From: an uncultured cyanobacterium
GTDB lineage: Bacteria > Cyanobacteriota > Cyanobacteriia > PCC-6307 > Cyanobiaceae
NCBI GenBank assembly: GCA_903928835.1
Contig: CAIYSK010000129.1
Coordinates: 1 to 8,150, forward strand
Direction of reading: 5' to 3'
Length of the DNA stretch: 8,150 nucleotides
A model generated the notes under the pieces. The model saw nothing but the letters and a program-made list of their open reading frames with translations. It did not search any database and had not been told where the DNA came from. Below are positions 1-6,007 of this stretch, piece by piece. Each line of letters starts with the position of its first letter. Within the stretch, counting starts at the first letter, position 1. The translations under genes and the position numbers were made by a program.

Positions 1-2
1 GC

Positions 3-491
3 GATCAGTTGCTTGCCCAAATCCTGGTTCTGCAAAGCAACCGTGTCGACGCTCGGACCGAATTGGAATCCGATGCCCTGGGGGTTCGCCTCGGACGCCT
101 TTGGGATTTACAGGAGCAATTGCTGAGTGAACTCATTGCCCATTACCGCACCCTGTTGCGATTGCCGATGGTGCCCATGGACAGCCCAAGTCTCCAGGAT
201 CTGTTGACAGCGGAGATCGGGGCTTTAGAAGCAACCGCCAATTGCCTCGACCATTGGAGTAGCCATTGGCCTGAGAACGCCAAGGGGAATGTCAATGCGG
301 CAGACCAGCCCTACAGAGAGGCTGTCCAAGCGGCCGCCTTTGCATTGGAGCAGGCAGAAGCTGCGGTCTTTGACGATCCCGAGGCCAACAGGATCTTGAT
401 GACGGCCTCGGGTGGCCGACGGGCGGTGACCTGCCAACAGCTGTTGATCACAATCCAGAGGTTTGAAGCAGCCTGGAAAGCGGTTCCCTAG
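3..491 (+). CDS. hypothetical helical protein, 3' end only (5' truncated by window edge)
   Basis: The open frame runs from the first complete codon (Asp-Gln at positions 3-8) to a TAG at 489-491, with no stop upstream, so the gene very probably starts before the window. A TTG at 9 could serve as a start, but I see no Shine-Dalgarno in the few bases available. The visible 162 residues are rich in Leu, Ala, Glu and Gln, have no clear membrane segment or signal peptide, and look like a soluble, mostly alpha-helical domain. I recognise no catalytic motif or family and assign no function. The gene is convergent with the TolC gene, and the two stop codons overlap within CTAG at 488-491. Its reality is supported by this tight packing and by codon use like its neighbours. 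Confidence 0.7.
   Translation, partial: DQLLAQILVLQSNRVDARTELESDALGVRLGRLWDLQEQLLSELIAHYRTLLRLPMVPMDSPSLQDLLTAEIGALEATANCLDHWSSHWPENAKGNVNAADQPYREAVQAAAFALEQAEAAVFDDPEANRILMTASGGRRAVTCQQLLITIQRFEAAWKAVP
488..491. other. shared CTAG: stop codons of two convergent genes
   Basis: The palindrome CTAG gives TAG on the + strand (489-491, end of the hypothetical protein) and TAG on the minus strand (490-488, end of the TolC gene). The genes therefore overlap by four bases tail to tail, leaving no room for a dedicated intergenic terminator. The same arrangement recurs at 4993-4996. Confidence 0.9.
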
Positions 492-2413
492 TTGGTTGCA
501 GAACTGGAACCAAGCTGCAGGGTGGGAGTGATGGCCCTGTTGGGATCCTGGGAGACGGGCAGGAGTTCGCGCAACAATTGGGCGTAGGTGATGTTGACAT
601 TCACCGTTGCCGTGAGTCTGTTGACCAAGCTGTTGATCAGCTGGTCCTTGGTGTTGGAGAGCTGCAGTTCGTTGGAGAGGCCGCTCAGATAGCGGAGTTT
701 CACATCGCGGAACGCCTCCAGGGATGCTGAAACGGCGCGGCGGGCCGACGCCAATTTGGCCAGGCTGGCTTCATGGTTGAAGAAGGCCTCTTCCAGTCTC
801 AAGCGGATGTCGTTGCGTTGGGCGGCGTATCGCTGAATAGTGGCGGCTTCCCGTTTGGCCAGGGCCCGGGCTTCACCAGAGGTTGTGCCAGCATCAAACA
901 ACAGCCAGTTGATGGTGAGGCCGATCGACCAATCCCAGCCGTTGGTGGTGCTATCGGGAAGTGCCGTGCTTCCGCAACAACCGCCGCCGCCGATCGTGTA
1001 ATTGGACTGGAGGGCCGTTGAGGTGCCGCTGCCAGCGGAGGCAAACAGCGACAACTTCGGTAGGAGCCCTGCGGCGGTGGCTTGCTTTTGCTGGGCCAGG
1101 GCATCCCTGGTGGCCAGGATCGCTTGGAGTTCGGGGTTGTCTTGGTAGGCGGCAAGCAGGCTCTGCTCCAGGTTCAGGGGCCAGCGGGCTTGCAGGGCAA
1201 TCGGATCGCTGGCGCTGGGGTTGATGGTTGGGGGCAGGTTGAGCACCACGGCTAGGCGCCTGCGGGCCACGGCCCGATCGGCCAAGGCTTGGATCAGGTT
1301 TTCTTGGTTGCTGGCTTCGATCGATCGCCGGCGCAGCACATCTAGCCTGGGCACCAGGCCAGCCTGCTTGAGATCCAAGGTGTCCTGCAGGATCACCAGA
1401 TCGCTGCGCACATTGGCATCCTGAATTCTCACCAACTGGTCAGCCTTTTGCAGTTGGTAGTAGGCCTCGCTCACCTGCAGTTGGAGCTTGCGAACCTCAT
1501 TGGCATAGGTGCTGCGGGCATTGGCCAATTGGGCCCGGGCCGATTTGATCCTGGGGGTGCGGGCAAAATCCACCAAGGCGTAGTCCATGGAAAGACCAGC
1601 ACTAAAACTGCTTGTGCCTGTTAGAAGTCCAACGCTGCCACCGGATGGCACATAGAAAGGGCCTGCAATGTTGTTGATTCCTCCCCCCGGCCCGGGCCCT
1701 GATCCGACAATGCCATTGGGCGCTGGGTTGAACAGCGGACCAAAGCCGAGATTGTTATTGGCCTGGTTTGCGGTGGTTGTGGCGCCCTCCTGGCCGTAGG
1801 TGCCCGAAGCGAAGGCGCTGATTCGGGGCCAGTAGGTGCCGAGCTGGGCCTGGAGAAGGGCGAGGCTGACAGCCACCTCCTCCCGCTGGGCCTGCAGGCT
1901 GGCACTGTTGGCAAAGGCGAGGGCGAGGGATTGCTCCAGGCTGAGACCTTGCACCAGGCCGCCACCCTTGAGCTGGATCGGGGTGGGCAGGCTTAAGGGC
2001 GGAGCTGGATTGGCCTGGCTGGGGGAGAGTGCACCCCGGGGGGCTGCGTTGGGCGTCAGCAGGGAAGTCGGCAGGCGGGGTGTTGCGTTCTGGACCTTTG
2101 GGGCGGCTTCCCGATCGGGGGGGATCAGGGCATCGAGGGCCTTGAGCTGGGCATCCAGCTGGTTCCAGCTGCGCTGCAGCATGGCCGTGCCTGGATCAAT
2201 CGCCTTGCCCTCCGGATTGGGACCGATCACCGGAGCGAGGGCCTGGGCCAGGCTTGGTGCACCAGCTAAGGGACCAAGCCAGCTTGGCGCGAGGCCGATT
2301 GGCGCTAATCCGATGGCGATGAGGAGCCGGCTGATCGCCCGCATGGATCCTGCAGGTGCAGCTCGCTCCAGTTTGCTTGATGGCATCAGCCTGGGGCTTG
2401 GTGGGTTAGCCAT
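488..2413 (-). CDS. TolC-family outer membrane efflux channel protein
   Basis: This is a TolC-like outer membrane factor, a trimeric beta-barrel plus periplasmic alpha-helical tunnel that serves inner-membrane exporters. At 641 residues it is longer than the usual 430-500. Both internal repeats are visible. Repeat one begins GLSLEQSLALAFANSASLQ (156-174), with strands near 196-204 and 270-283. Repeat two begins NLEQSLLAAYQDNPELQ (414-430), with strands near 452-459 and 493-507 ending in LLFDAG, close to the family LFDGG motif. Long helices with heptad-like Leu/Ala follow each. The first 150 residues add a Pro/Ala-rich linker with a short helix at 82-97. Two large Gly/Asn/Ser-rich loops (about 205-268 and 460-492) lie between paired strands, the second containing Cys479-Cys480. 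The signal peptide is hydrophobic at 29-57 with a likely cut after SLAQA. An internal ATG at 2344 (Met24) gives a more normal 35-residue signal and may be the true start. The ATG at 2413 overlaps the upstream stop by eight bases, consistent with translational coupling to the FUSC genes. Confidence 0.92.
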   Translation of the reverse strand: MANPPSPRLMPSSKLERAAPAGSMRAISRLLIAIGLAPIGLAPSWLGPLAGAPSLAQALAPVIGPNPEGKAIDPGTAMLQRSWNQLDAQLKALDALIPPDREAAPKVQNATPRLPTSLLTPNAAPRGALSPSQANPAPPLSLPTPIQLKGGGLVQGLSLEQSLALAFANSASLQAQREEVAVSLALLQAQLGTYWPRISAFASGTYGQEGATTTANQANNNLGFGPLFNPAPNGIVGSGPGPGGGINNIAGPFYVPSGGSVGLLTGTSSFSAGLSMDYALVDFARTPRIKSARAQLANARSTYANEVRKLQLQVSEAYYQLQKADQLVRIQDANVRSDLVILQDTLDLKQAGLVPRLDVLRRRSIEASNQENLIQALADRAVARRRLAVVLNLPPTINPSASDPIALQARWPLNLEQSLLAAYQDNPELQAILATRDALAQQKQATAAGLLPKLSLFASAGSGTSTALQSNYTIGGGGCCGSTALPDSTTNGWDWSIGLTINWLLFDAGTTSGEARALAKREAATIQRYAAQRNDIRLRLEEAFFNHEASLAKLASARRAVSASLEAFRDVKLRYLSGLSNELQLSNTKDQLINSLVNRLTATVNVNITYAQLLRELLPVSQDPNRAITPTLQLGSSSATN

Positions 2414-3461
2414 TCAGTAGGCCGGCCCAGTTTTGTTCCGCTTCCTCGATGGCCCGTTGGGCTTGGCGGCAGAGCACCAGGCGGCTGGCGACCCGCTCCA
2501 GTTGCTCGGGCGAGGCTTGATTGCAGCGGGGATCGCTGAACAGGTTTTCAATGCCCATCCAGCTCTGGGGCCAAGCCATGGGGGCCAGGGGAGGAGCTGG
2601 TAAGCGCAAGCCGCCCTTGGCAAAAATTTCCGCCCACTGGCCCAATCTGTCCGCCAGCTGCCTGAGAAGGTCGTGCTCGGCCTGGTGGAGTTGCCTCAGG
2701 AGGTCGCGATCTCCACTGAAGGCTGGGGGGCGGCGCTCGAGACCGATCACAGTCCCAATCAAGCGGGAATGGGCGTTATCCATCACGTTGACCAGGCGGT
2801 AGGCGGGATGGCGTTTGGGATTGCTGCCTAGCTCGGCGAGCAAATCTGGAACGATGCGCCTGACGGCCATCTGGCCCCTGCGCAATGGGGCTGGCTGGTT
2901 GGTTTCTTGGGGCCGTTGGGCTGCCCTGGGTTCGCTTGGATCGATGCGGCTGGCCAAGTCCTTCAAGTTGGCTTGGACCTGAAGGCTTAACGCCGCCAAG
3001 GCCCCCAGGCTTTGGTCGAAGGCGCGACTGGGCCAAAACCATTGCAGGCTCAGTAGGGCAACCAGGATCCCGAAGATGGTCCAAGCCAGGCGCAGGGGAA
3101 TCCAGCTGGTCAGTTGGCCGCTATGCAGAAGCCAGCCCATGACCAACAGCAAGCCGCCGGCCTTGTAGCCAACCTTTAGCCCCAACAGCCCACCGATCAG
3201 GCGCAGGCATCCCATGCTGATGGCCATGGCCACCGGTATGGGGATTCCCTTGAGCCCGTAAAGGCTAACCACGAGCAGCACGGAACCCAGGATGCTCCCC
3301 AGGATCCGTTGCCGGCCCAGTTCAATGGAGCCTCCGTAATTACCGGCCAGTACAGCCGGTACGGTCATGGCGGAGTAGTAGCTGTCGGCCAGGCCACTGA
3401 TGCTGCCAAAGGCATTGACCAGGCCGGTGGTCAAGGCCAGCCTGAGCTCGGAGTGGCTCAT
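2406..3461 (-). CDS. FUSC-family (aromatic acid exporter-like) half-size membrane protein, second copy
   Basis: The protein is a half-size relative of the FUSC/ArAE exporters (AaeB, YccS type), which have been linked to efflux of aromatic acids. I chose the ATG at 3461 (351 residues) because AGGGGG lies six bases upstream (3473-3468) and membrane segment 1 begins at once. An in-frame ATG at 3506 would add 15 polar residues and overlap the previous gene by ten bases. Numbered from that longer start, about six hydrophobic segments lie at 21-40, 44-56, 66-84, 90-110, 116-128 and 138-158. The family-like motif RQRILGSILGS is at 65-75, and the last segment ends in FWP. A soluble, helical C-terminal region (about 160-366) follows, probably cytoplasmic. 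The fold and both motifs match the neighbouring upstream protein, so the pair are divergent paralogues or the two halves of a full-length AaeB-like transporter. The stop codon overlaps the start of the TolC gene. The substrate is unknown. Confidence 0.85.
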   Translation of the reverse strand: MSHSELRLALTTGLVNAFGSISGLADSYYSAMTVPAVLAGNYGGSIELGRQRILGSILGSVLLVVSLYGLKGIPIPVAMAISMGCLRLIGGLLGLKVGYKAGGLLLVMGWLLHSGQLTSWIPLRLAWTIFGILVALLSLQWFWPSRAFDQSLGALAALSLQVQANLKDLASRIDPSEPRAAQRPQETNQPAPLRRGQMAVRRIVPDLLAELGSNPKRHPAYRLVNVMDNAHSRLIGTVIGLERRPPAFSGDRDLLRQLHQAEHDLLRQLADRLGQWAEIFAKGGLRLPAPPLAPMAWPQSWMGIENLFSDPRCNQASPEQLERVASRLVLCRQAQRAIEEAEQNWAGLLNG

Positions 3462-3467
3462 TAAGGG

Positions 3468-3473
3468 CCCCCT
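3468..3473 (-). promoter_or_regulatory. Shine-Dalgarno-like AGGGGG that decides the start of the second FUSC gene
   Basis: On the minus strand AGGGGG sits six bases before the ATG at 3461-3459, one mismatch from AGGAGG. The alternative upstream ATG at 3506 has a comparable G-run only about 12 bases away, which is too far, so the downstream start is preferred. Confidence 0.5.
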
Positions 3474-3496
3474 GGAGATCTTGGCCCCCTTCGTCC

Positions 3497-4465
3497 TTAA
3501 GGGCATGGTGTGCTGCGGCCCCCCTGGCCCAGACTGCGCAGATTGGCTTGGAGGGGCTTGAGCTCTTCTGCCAAGGCCAACAGCAGCAGCAAGGGCCTGC
3601 CGCTGGGTTGGGCCAGGGCGTTCCAGTCGCGACTGGTGGCTAGAGCCCCGGCCCTTTGGCCCACTAGCAGGTTGGCCATCCCCTCAAGGCCCCGGCGCAA
3701 GGGATGGTTAACGTCCATCGGCGTGGGTAGGTCAGAGGCCGCCACGAGGCGTTCCCATTGCACCCAATGGAGCCCCACCTGCTGCCAAAGCATGAGCCGC
3801 TGGGGCCAGCGCCGGCGGTTCAATTGGTGGGTGGCTGGGCCGGTTTGTTCCAGGGTGACCAGCTGTTGCATGCGTTGCAGGCCTTCGCCGAATTGGACAG
3901 GGGAGAGGGGATCGGGTCGGGGTTTCTGGTCCGTCATCCAGGCGCGATAGCCCTGGATCTGGTTGAGGAGCCTTGCCTGCAGGCTGGCTTCAAGGTTCTG
4001 GAGCTCTATGTGGTGTTTTTTTGGCCAAAAGAGCACATTCGTGCCGATCCCTACGGCACAACCAAGGGCCGTATCCAGGGTGCGACTGAAGACGTAATCC
4101 CAGTTGAGCTCGGTATAGCTCGGGATCATGAGGAACATCAGGCAAATGGTGGCCGCTGTCCCCAGGCCGCTGCTCCAGCCGAGTACTCGCAGGACTGGAA
4201 TCATGAACAGCAGCGATAGCAACACCCCTCCCCAGCCTGAAGCAATCGTGTGCACCCAGAAGGTGATGAGCCCACCTACCACCGTGCCTAGGATCCGGCT
4301 CGATCCGGCTTTCCAGGTTTGGTCGTCGTTGTCATCGACAGCGAATAGGGTCCCCGTCAGCGAGTAATAAACAAATTGAATATGAGCAAAATGCTCAGCC
4401 AGGGCGGTTGTTAGGAAGATGGCCGTGGCCATCTTGAGACTGTTGCGCAGCAGCAGGGCGTTCAA
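3497..4465 (-). CDS. FUSC-family (aromatic acid exporter-like) half-size membrane protein, first copy
   Basis: This 322-residue inner-membrane protein has the FUSC layout: six hydrophobic segments in the first 150 residues (about 12-27, 28-43, 57-75, 79-95, 100-115 and 127-147), then a soluble helical region of about 170 residues, probably cytoplasmic. The family-like motif SRILGTVVGGL is at 56-66. Segment 6 begins RTLDTALGCAVG and ends in FWP, matching the next gene. An acidic run DDNDD (44-48) precedes the motif and is absent from the second copy. The start is TTG at 4465: upstream in-frame codons reach a stop at 4504-4502 without an ATG or GTG, and the N-terminal LRNSLKMATAI resembles the start of AaeB-type proteins. 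A later ATG at 4432 would cut into segment 1. It is the first gene of a probable operon with the second FUSC gene and TolC. No membrane-fusion protein is encoded nearby. The function is likely efflux of a small organic compound, with substrate unknown. Confidence 0.85.
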   Translation of the reverse strand: MNALLLRNSLKMATAIFLTTALAEHFAHIQFVYYSLTGTLFAVDDNDDQTWKAGSSRILGTVVGGLITFWVHTIASGWGGVLLSLLFMIPVLRVLGWSSGLGTAATICLMFLMIPSYTELNWDYVFSRTLDTALGCAVGIGTNVLFWPKKHHIELQNLEASLQARLLNQIQGYRAWMTDQKPRPDPLSPVQFGEGLQRMQQLVTLEQTGPATHQLNRRRWPQRLMLWQQVGLHWVQWERLVAASDLPTPMDVNHPLRRGLEGMANLLVGQRAGALATSRDWNALAQPSGRPLLLLLALAEELKPLQANLRSLGQGGRSTPCP

Positions 4466-4486
4466 GGTGGGCTGTCTGCTTGGCGC

Positions 4487-4996
4487 ATGGCAACTATGGC
4501 GTTATGCCTGCGCCTGGACAAGGATGGCGGTTGTGAGGCAGATCCCTTGGCCCTAGCCCCTGATTTGGAGGCGGTTGCTCGCATGGGCCTGGCGGTGTTG
4601 TGCGGGCTTGCCGTCGGCATGAACCGGGCTCACCACGGGGCCAGGATGCACCCGAACCGGCTGAGGGTGCACGTGTTGGTGGGCCTCAGTGCCTGCTTGA
4701 TGGTGTTGGCCGCTGGCCCTAGCCTCGATGCCCGCAGCCGCGCGATCCAAGGGGTGGCCACTGGCATTGGTTTTCTGGGGGCGGGGGAAATTCTGGTGCC
4801 CAGGTGGCAGCCCAAGCATGCCCTTCCCGAGGTGCGCGGACTAACCAGTGCGGCCTCGATCTGGTTCACCGCTGCCCTGGGGGTCACCGTTGCCGCCTCC
4901 ACGCCGATCTTGGCTGGGGCCGCCTTGCTGTTGGCCCTCATCACCCTCTCGGCCCGGGACAATGCCGATGGGCAACCACCAAATGATCCGCCCTAG
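4487..4996 (+). CDS. MgtC/SapB-family membrane protein
   Basis: This 169-residue protein matches the MgtC/SapB membrane domain. The core reads AVLCGLAVGMNR (36-47), LRVHVLVGLSACL (59-71), GIGFLGAGEILV (93-104) and VRGLTSAASIWFTAALG (116-132), the last two being hallmark motifs of the family. Four or five membrane helices are visible at about 33-46, 62-77, 90-104, 119-137 and 139-156. The C-terminal ACT-like domain of Salmonella MgtC is absent, as in many short homologues. The position usually held by GLER reads GMNR, a departure from the usual acidic residue. MgtC proteins are tied to growth in low Mg and acid and to inhibition of the F-type ATPase in Salmonella; the role here is unknown. The ATG at 4487 has no Shine-Dalgarno. 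A TTG at 4547 (149 residues) has GAGG eight bases upstream and is a serious alternative. The gene is divergent from the FUSC operon and convergent with the LCP gene, sharing CTAG stops. Confidence 0.88.
   Translation: MATMALCLRLDKDGGCEADPLALAPDLEAVARMGLAVLCGLAVGMNRAHHGARMHPNRLRVHVLVGLSACLMVLAAGPSLDARSRAIQGVATGIGFLGAGEILVPRWQPKHALPEVRGLTSAASIWFTAALGVTVAASTPILAGAALLLALITLSARDNADGQPPNDPP
4493..4521 (-). promoter_or_regulatory. candidate sigma-70 promoter for the FUSC-FUSC-TolC operon
   Basis: On the minus strand TTGTCC (4521-4516) and CATAGT (4498-4493) are separated by exactly 17 bases. Each matches four of six consensus positions. Transcription would begin near 4486, about 20 bases before the TTG start at 4465. 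The site lies inside the 5' end of the divergent MgtC gene as called, because only 21 bases separate the two start codons. This is an eye-found match and could be chance. Confidence 0.35.
4993..4996. other. shared CTAG: stop codons of MgtC and LCP genes
   Basis: TAG at 4994-4996 ends the MgtC-family gene on the + strand, and the same palindrome read on the minus strand (4995-4993) gives TAG for the LCP gene. It is the second four-base tail-to-tail overlap of this exact form in the window. Confidence 0.9.
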
Positions 4997-5910
4997 TAGA
5001 GGTTGCGGTAGCGGTCGTTCTCGGTGGAGGAGCCATCCGATGCCGATGGGTTGGCGGGCGGCCATTCCGCATCCCAGTAGCTCAGGCCATCGCGGTAAAA
5101 GGGGCGACCCCCGAGCCGTTTGGTCTCGAGGTGGGTGGTGCCCATGGCCGTGATCAAACCTCCCAGTTCCATGGGGCCCAGGTCGGTTTTGAGATCTTTG
5201 CCGGCCGCACTCAATAGCATCGGTAGGCGCACCAGTTGCTCTGGCCTGGTGAGTTTGTGGAAGAGGGCCTGGAGGGCGAGTTGTTGGCGCTCGATCCGGC
5301 CGATGTCGCCCATTTCATCGTGGCGGAAGCGCAGGAATCCCTCAAGTTGGCGGCCTTTGAGGTTTTGAAGCCCAGGTTGCAGGTCGATGTAGAGCCCCTG
5401 GCTGTTGTCCACGTAGTACATCCGCTTGGGCACGTTCACCTCAATGCCGCCAATGGCATCGGCCATCCTGCGAATGGCTGAAAGGTTCACCATCACGTGG
5501 TGGCTGATTGGTCGCCCCAGCTTGCGAGACAGTTCTTGCTTGAGTAGATCGAGCCCGCCCAAGCTGTAGAGGGCATTGATTTTGTGGGGGCCGTAGCCCT
5601 GGGCTTCGATATAGGAATCGCGGGGCACCTGGGTGACTTTGGTGGTGTTGCCGTCAATGCGCAGGGCTGCAATGACATCGGTATTGCCACCGCCCACATC
5701 CGTGCCAAGAATCAAAATATCTTCGTTGCCAATCCCAGTCCAGGCGGTGAATGGGTTGGTGATGGCTTGGTTACCCAGGCCCTTCCCGTTGAGCAGATTG
5801 GAGAGCGGTGCGGCCAGGAGTAGCCCGCTCCCCAAGCCCACGGCAATGGCAACCAGCACGGGGCCACGCTTCGCACGCTTTCGGCGGCGCTTTGCCGGAG
5901 TGCTGTTCAT
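4993..5910 (-). CDS. LytR-CpsA-Psr (LCP) family glycopolymer transferase
   Basis: LCP proteins move lipid-linked glycopolymers onto the cell wall or other acceptors outside the cytoplasmic membrane. This 305-residue protein has a short basic N-terminus (KRRRKRAKR, 7-15), one membrane anchor (about 17-36), then an extracytoplasmic LCP domain (about 62-260). Visible family motifs are DILILGTDVGG (64-74), NTDVI (76-80), VPRDSYI (95-101), HKINALYSLGG (109-119), MADAIGGIEVNVP (149-161) and RFRHDEMGDIGRIERQQ (194-210). The Arg and Asp residues expected to bind the pyrophosphate and metal (Asp78, Arg97, Asp98, Arg196, Asp198, Arg205, Arg208) are kept, so it looks active. The tail after 265 is Tyr/Ser/Asn-rich and lacks a second domain, giving a minimal form. 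The ATG at 5910 is preceded almost directly by AGGGA, a poorly spaced site. It lies downstream of the ABC exporter gene in the same direction across a 97-base gap and may be partly co-transcribed with it. In cyanobacteria the acceptor and glycan are generally not known. Confidence 0.92.
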   Translation of the reverse strand: MNSTPAKRRRKRAKRGPVLVAIAVGLGSGLLLAAPLSNLLNGKGLGNQAITNPFTAWTGIGNEDILILGTDVGGGNTDVIAALRIDGNTTKVTQVPRDSYIEAQGYGPHKINALYSLGGLDLLKQELSRKLGRPISHHVMVNLSAIRRMADAIGGIEVNVPKRMYYVDNSQGLYIDLQPGLQNLKGRQLEGFLRFRHDEMGDIGRIERQQLALQALFHKLTRPEQLVRLPMLLSAAGKDLKTDLGPMELGGLITAMGTTHLETKRLGGRPFYRDGLSYWDAEWPPANPSASDGSSTENDRYRNLY

Positions 5911-5930
5911 TCCCTAAAAGCTATTGCACC

Positions 5931-5945
5931 ACTGGGAAGCCCAGT
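5931..5945 (-). promoter_or_regulatory. hairpin in the leader of the LCP gene
   Basis: ACTGGG (5931-5936) and CCCAGT (5940-5945) are perfect reverse complements around a three-base loop. Read on the minus strand, the hairpin ends about 20 bases before the LCP start codon, followed after 11 bases by a TTTT run. It could influence translation, processing or premature termination of the leader. The function is not shown by sequence alone. Confidence 0.3.
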
Positions 5946-5965
5946 TCCATGCCGCCAAGAACAAC

Positions 5966-5985
5966 GGTCACTTCCTGCTGTGACC
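5966..5985 (-). terminator. possible weak terminator or attenuator after the ABC exporter gene
   Basis: GGTCAC (5966-5971) and GTGACC (5980-5985) form a perfect six-pair stem with an eight-base loop. On the minus strand it lies 22 bases after the ABC exporter stop codon and is followed by the T-rich GTTGTTCTT. The tail is interrupted and the stem short, so termination would be partial at best. The 3' arm of the stem on the + strand, TGACCC, can instead pair with GGGTCA at 6005-6010, which includes the exporter stop codon. Confidence 0.35.
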
Positions 5986-6007
5986 CTAAACACCGTCCAG
6001 TACGGGG

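Noticed and set aside
1260..1340. GATCG-rich palindromes that might be HIP1 (GCGATCGC) sites
   Set aside because: None matches the full octamer; the nearest are CCGATCGG and TCGATCGC within the TolC coding sequence.
1836..2420. 194-codon open frame on the + strand opposite the TolC N-terminus
   Set aside because: Arg/Ala/Gly-rich translation typical of a shadow frame; the minus-strand TolC reading has a signal peptide and family repeats.
3462..3506. The two FUSC genes as one gene broken by a simple frameshift
   Set aside because: Not favoured, because the second copy has its own ATG with an AGGGGG site and each copy is a complete helix plus soluble unit. It cannot be excluded without relatives, so it is kept as the test in the split-FUSC finding.
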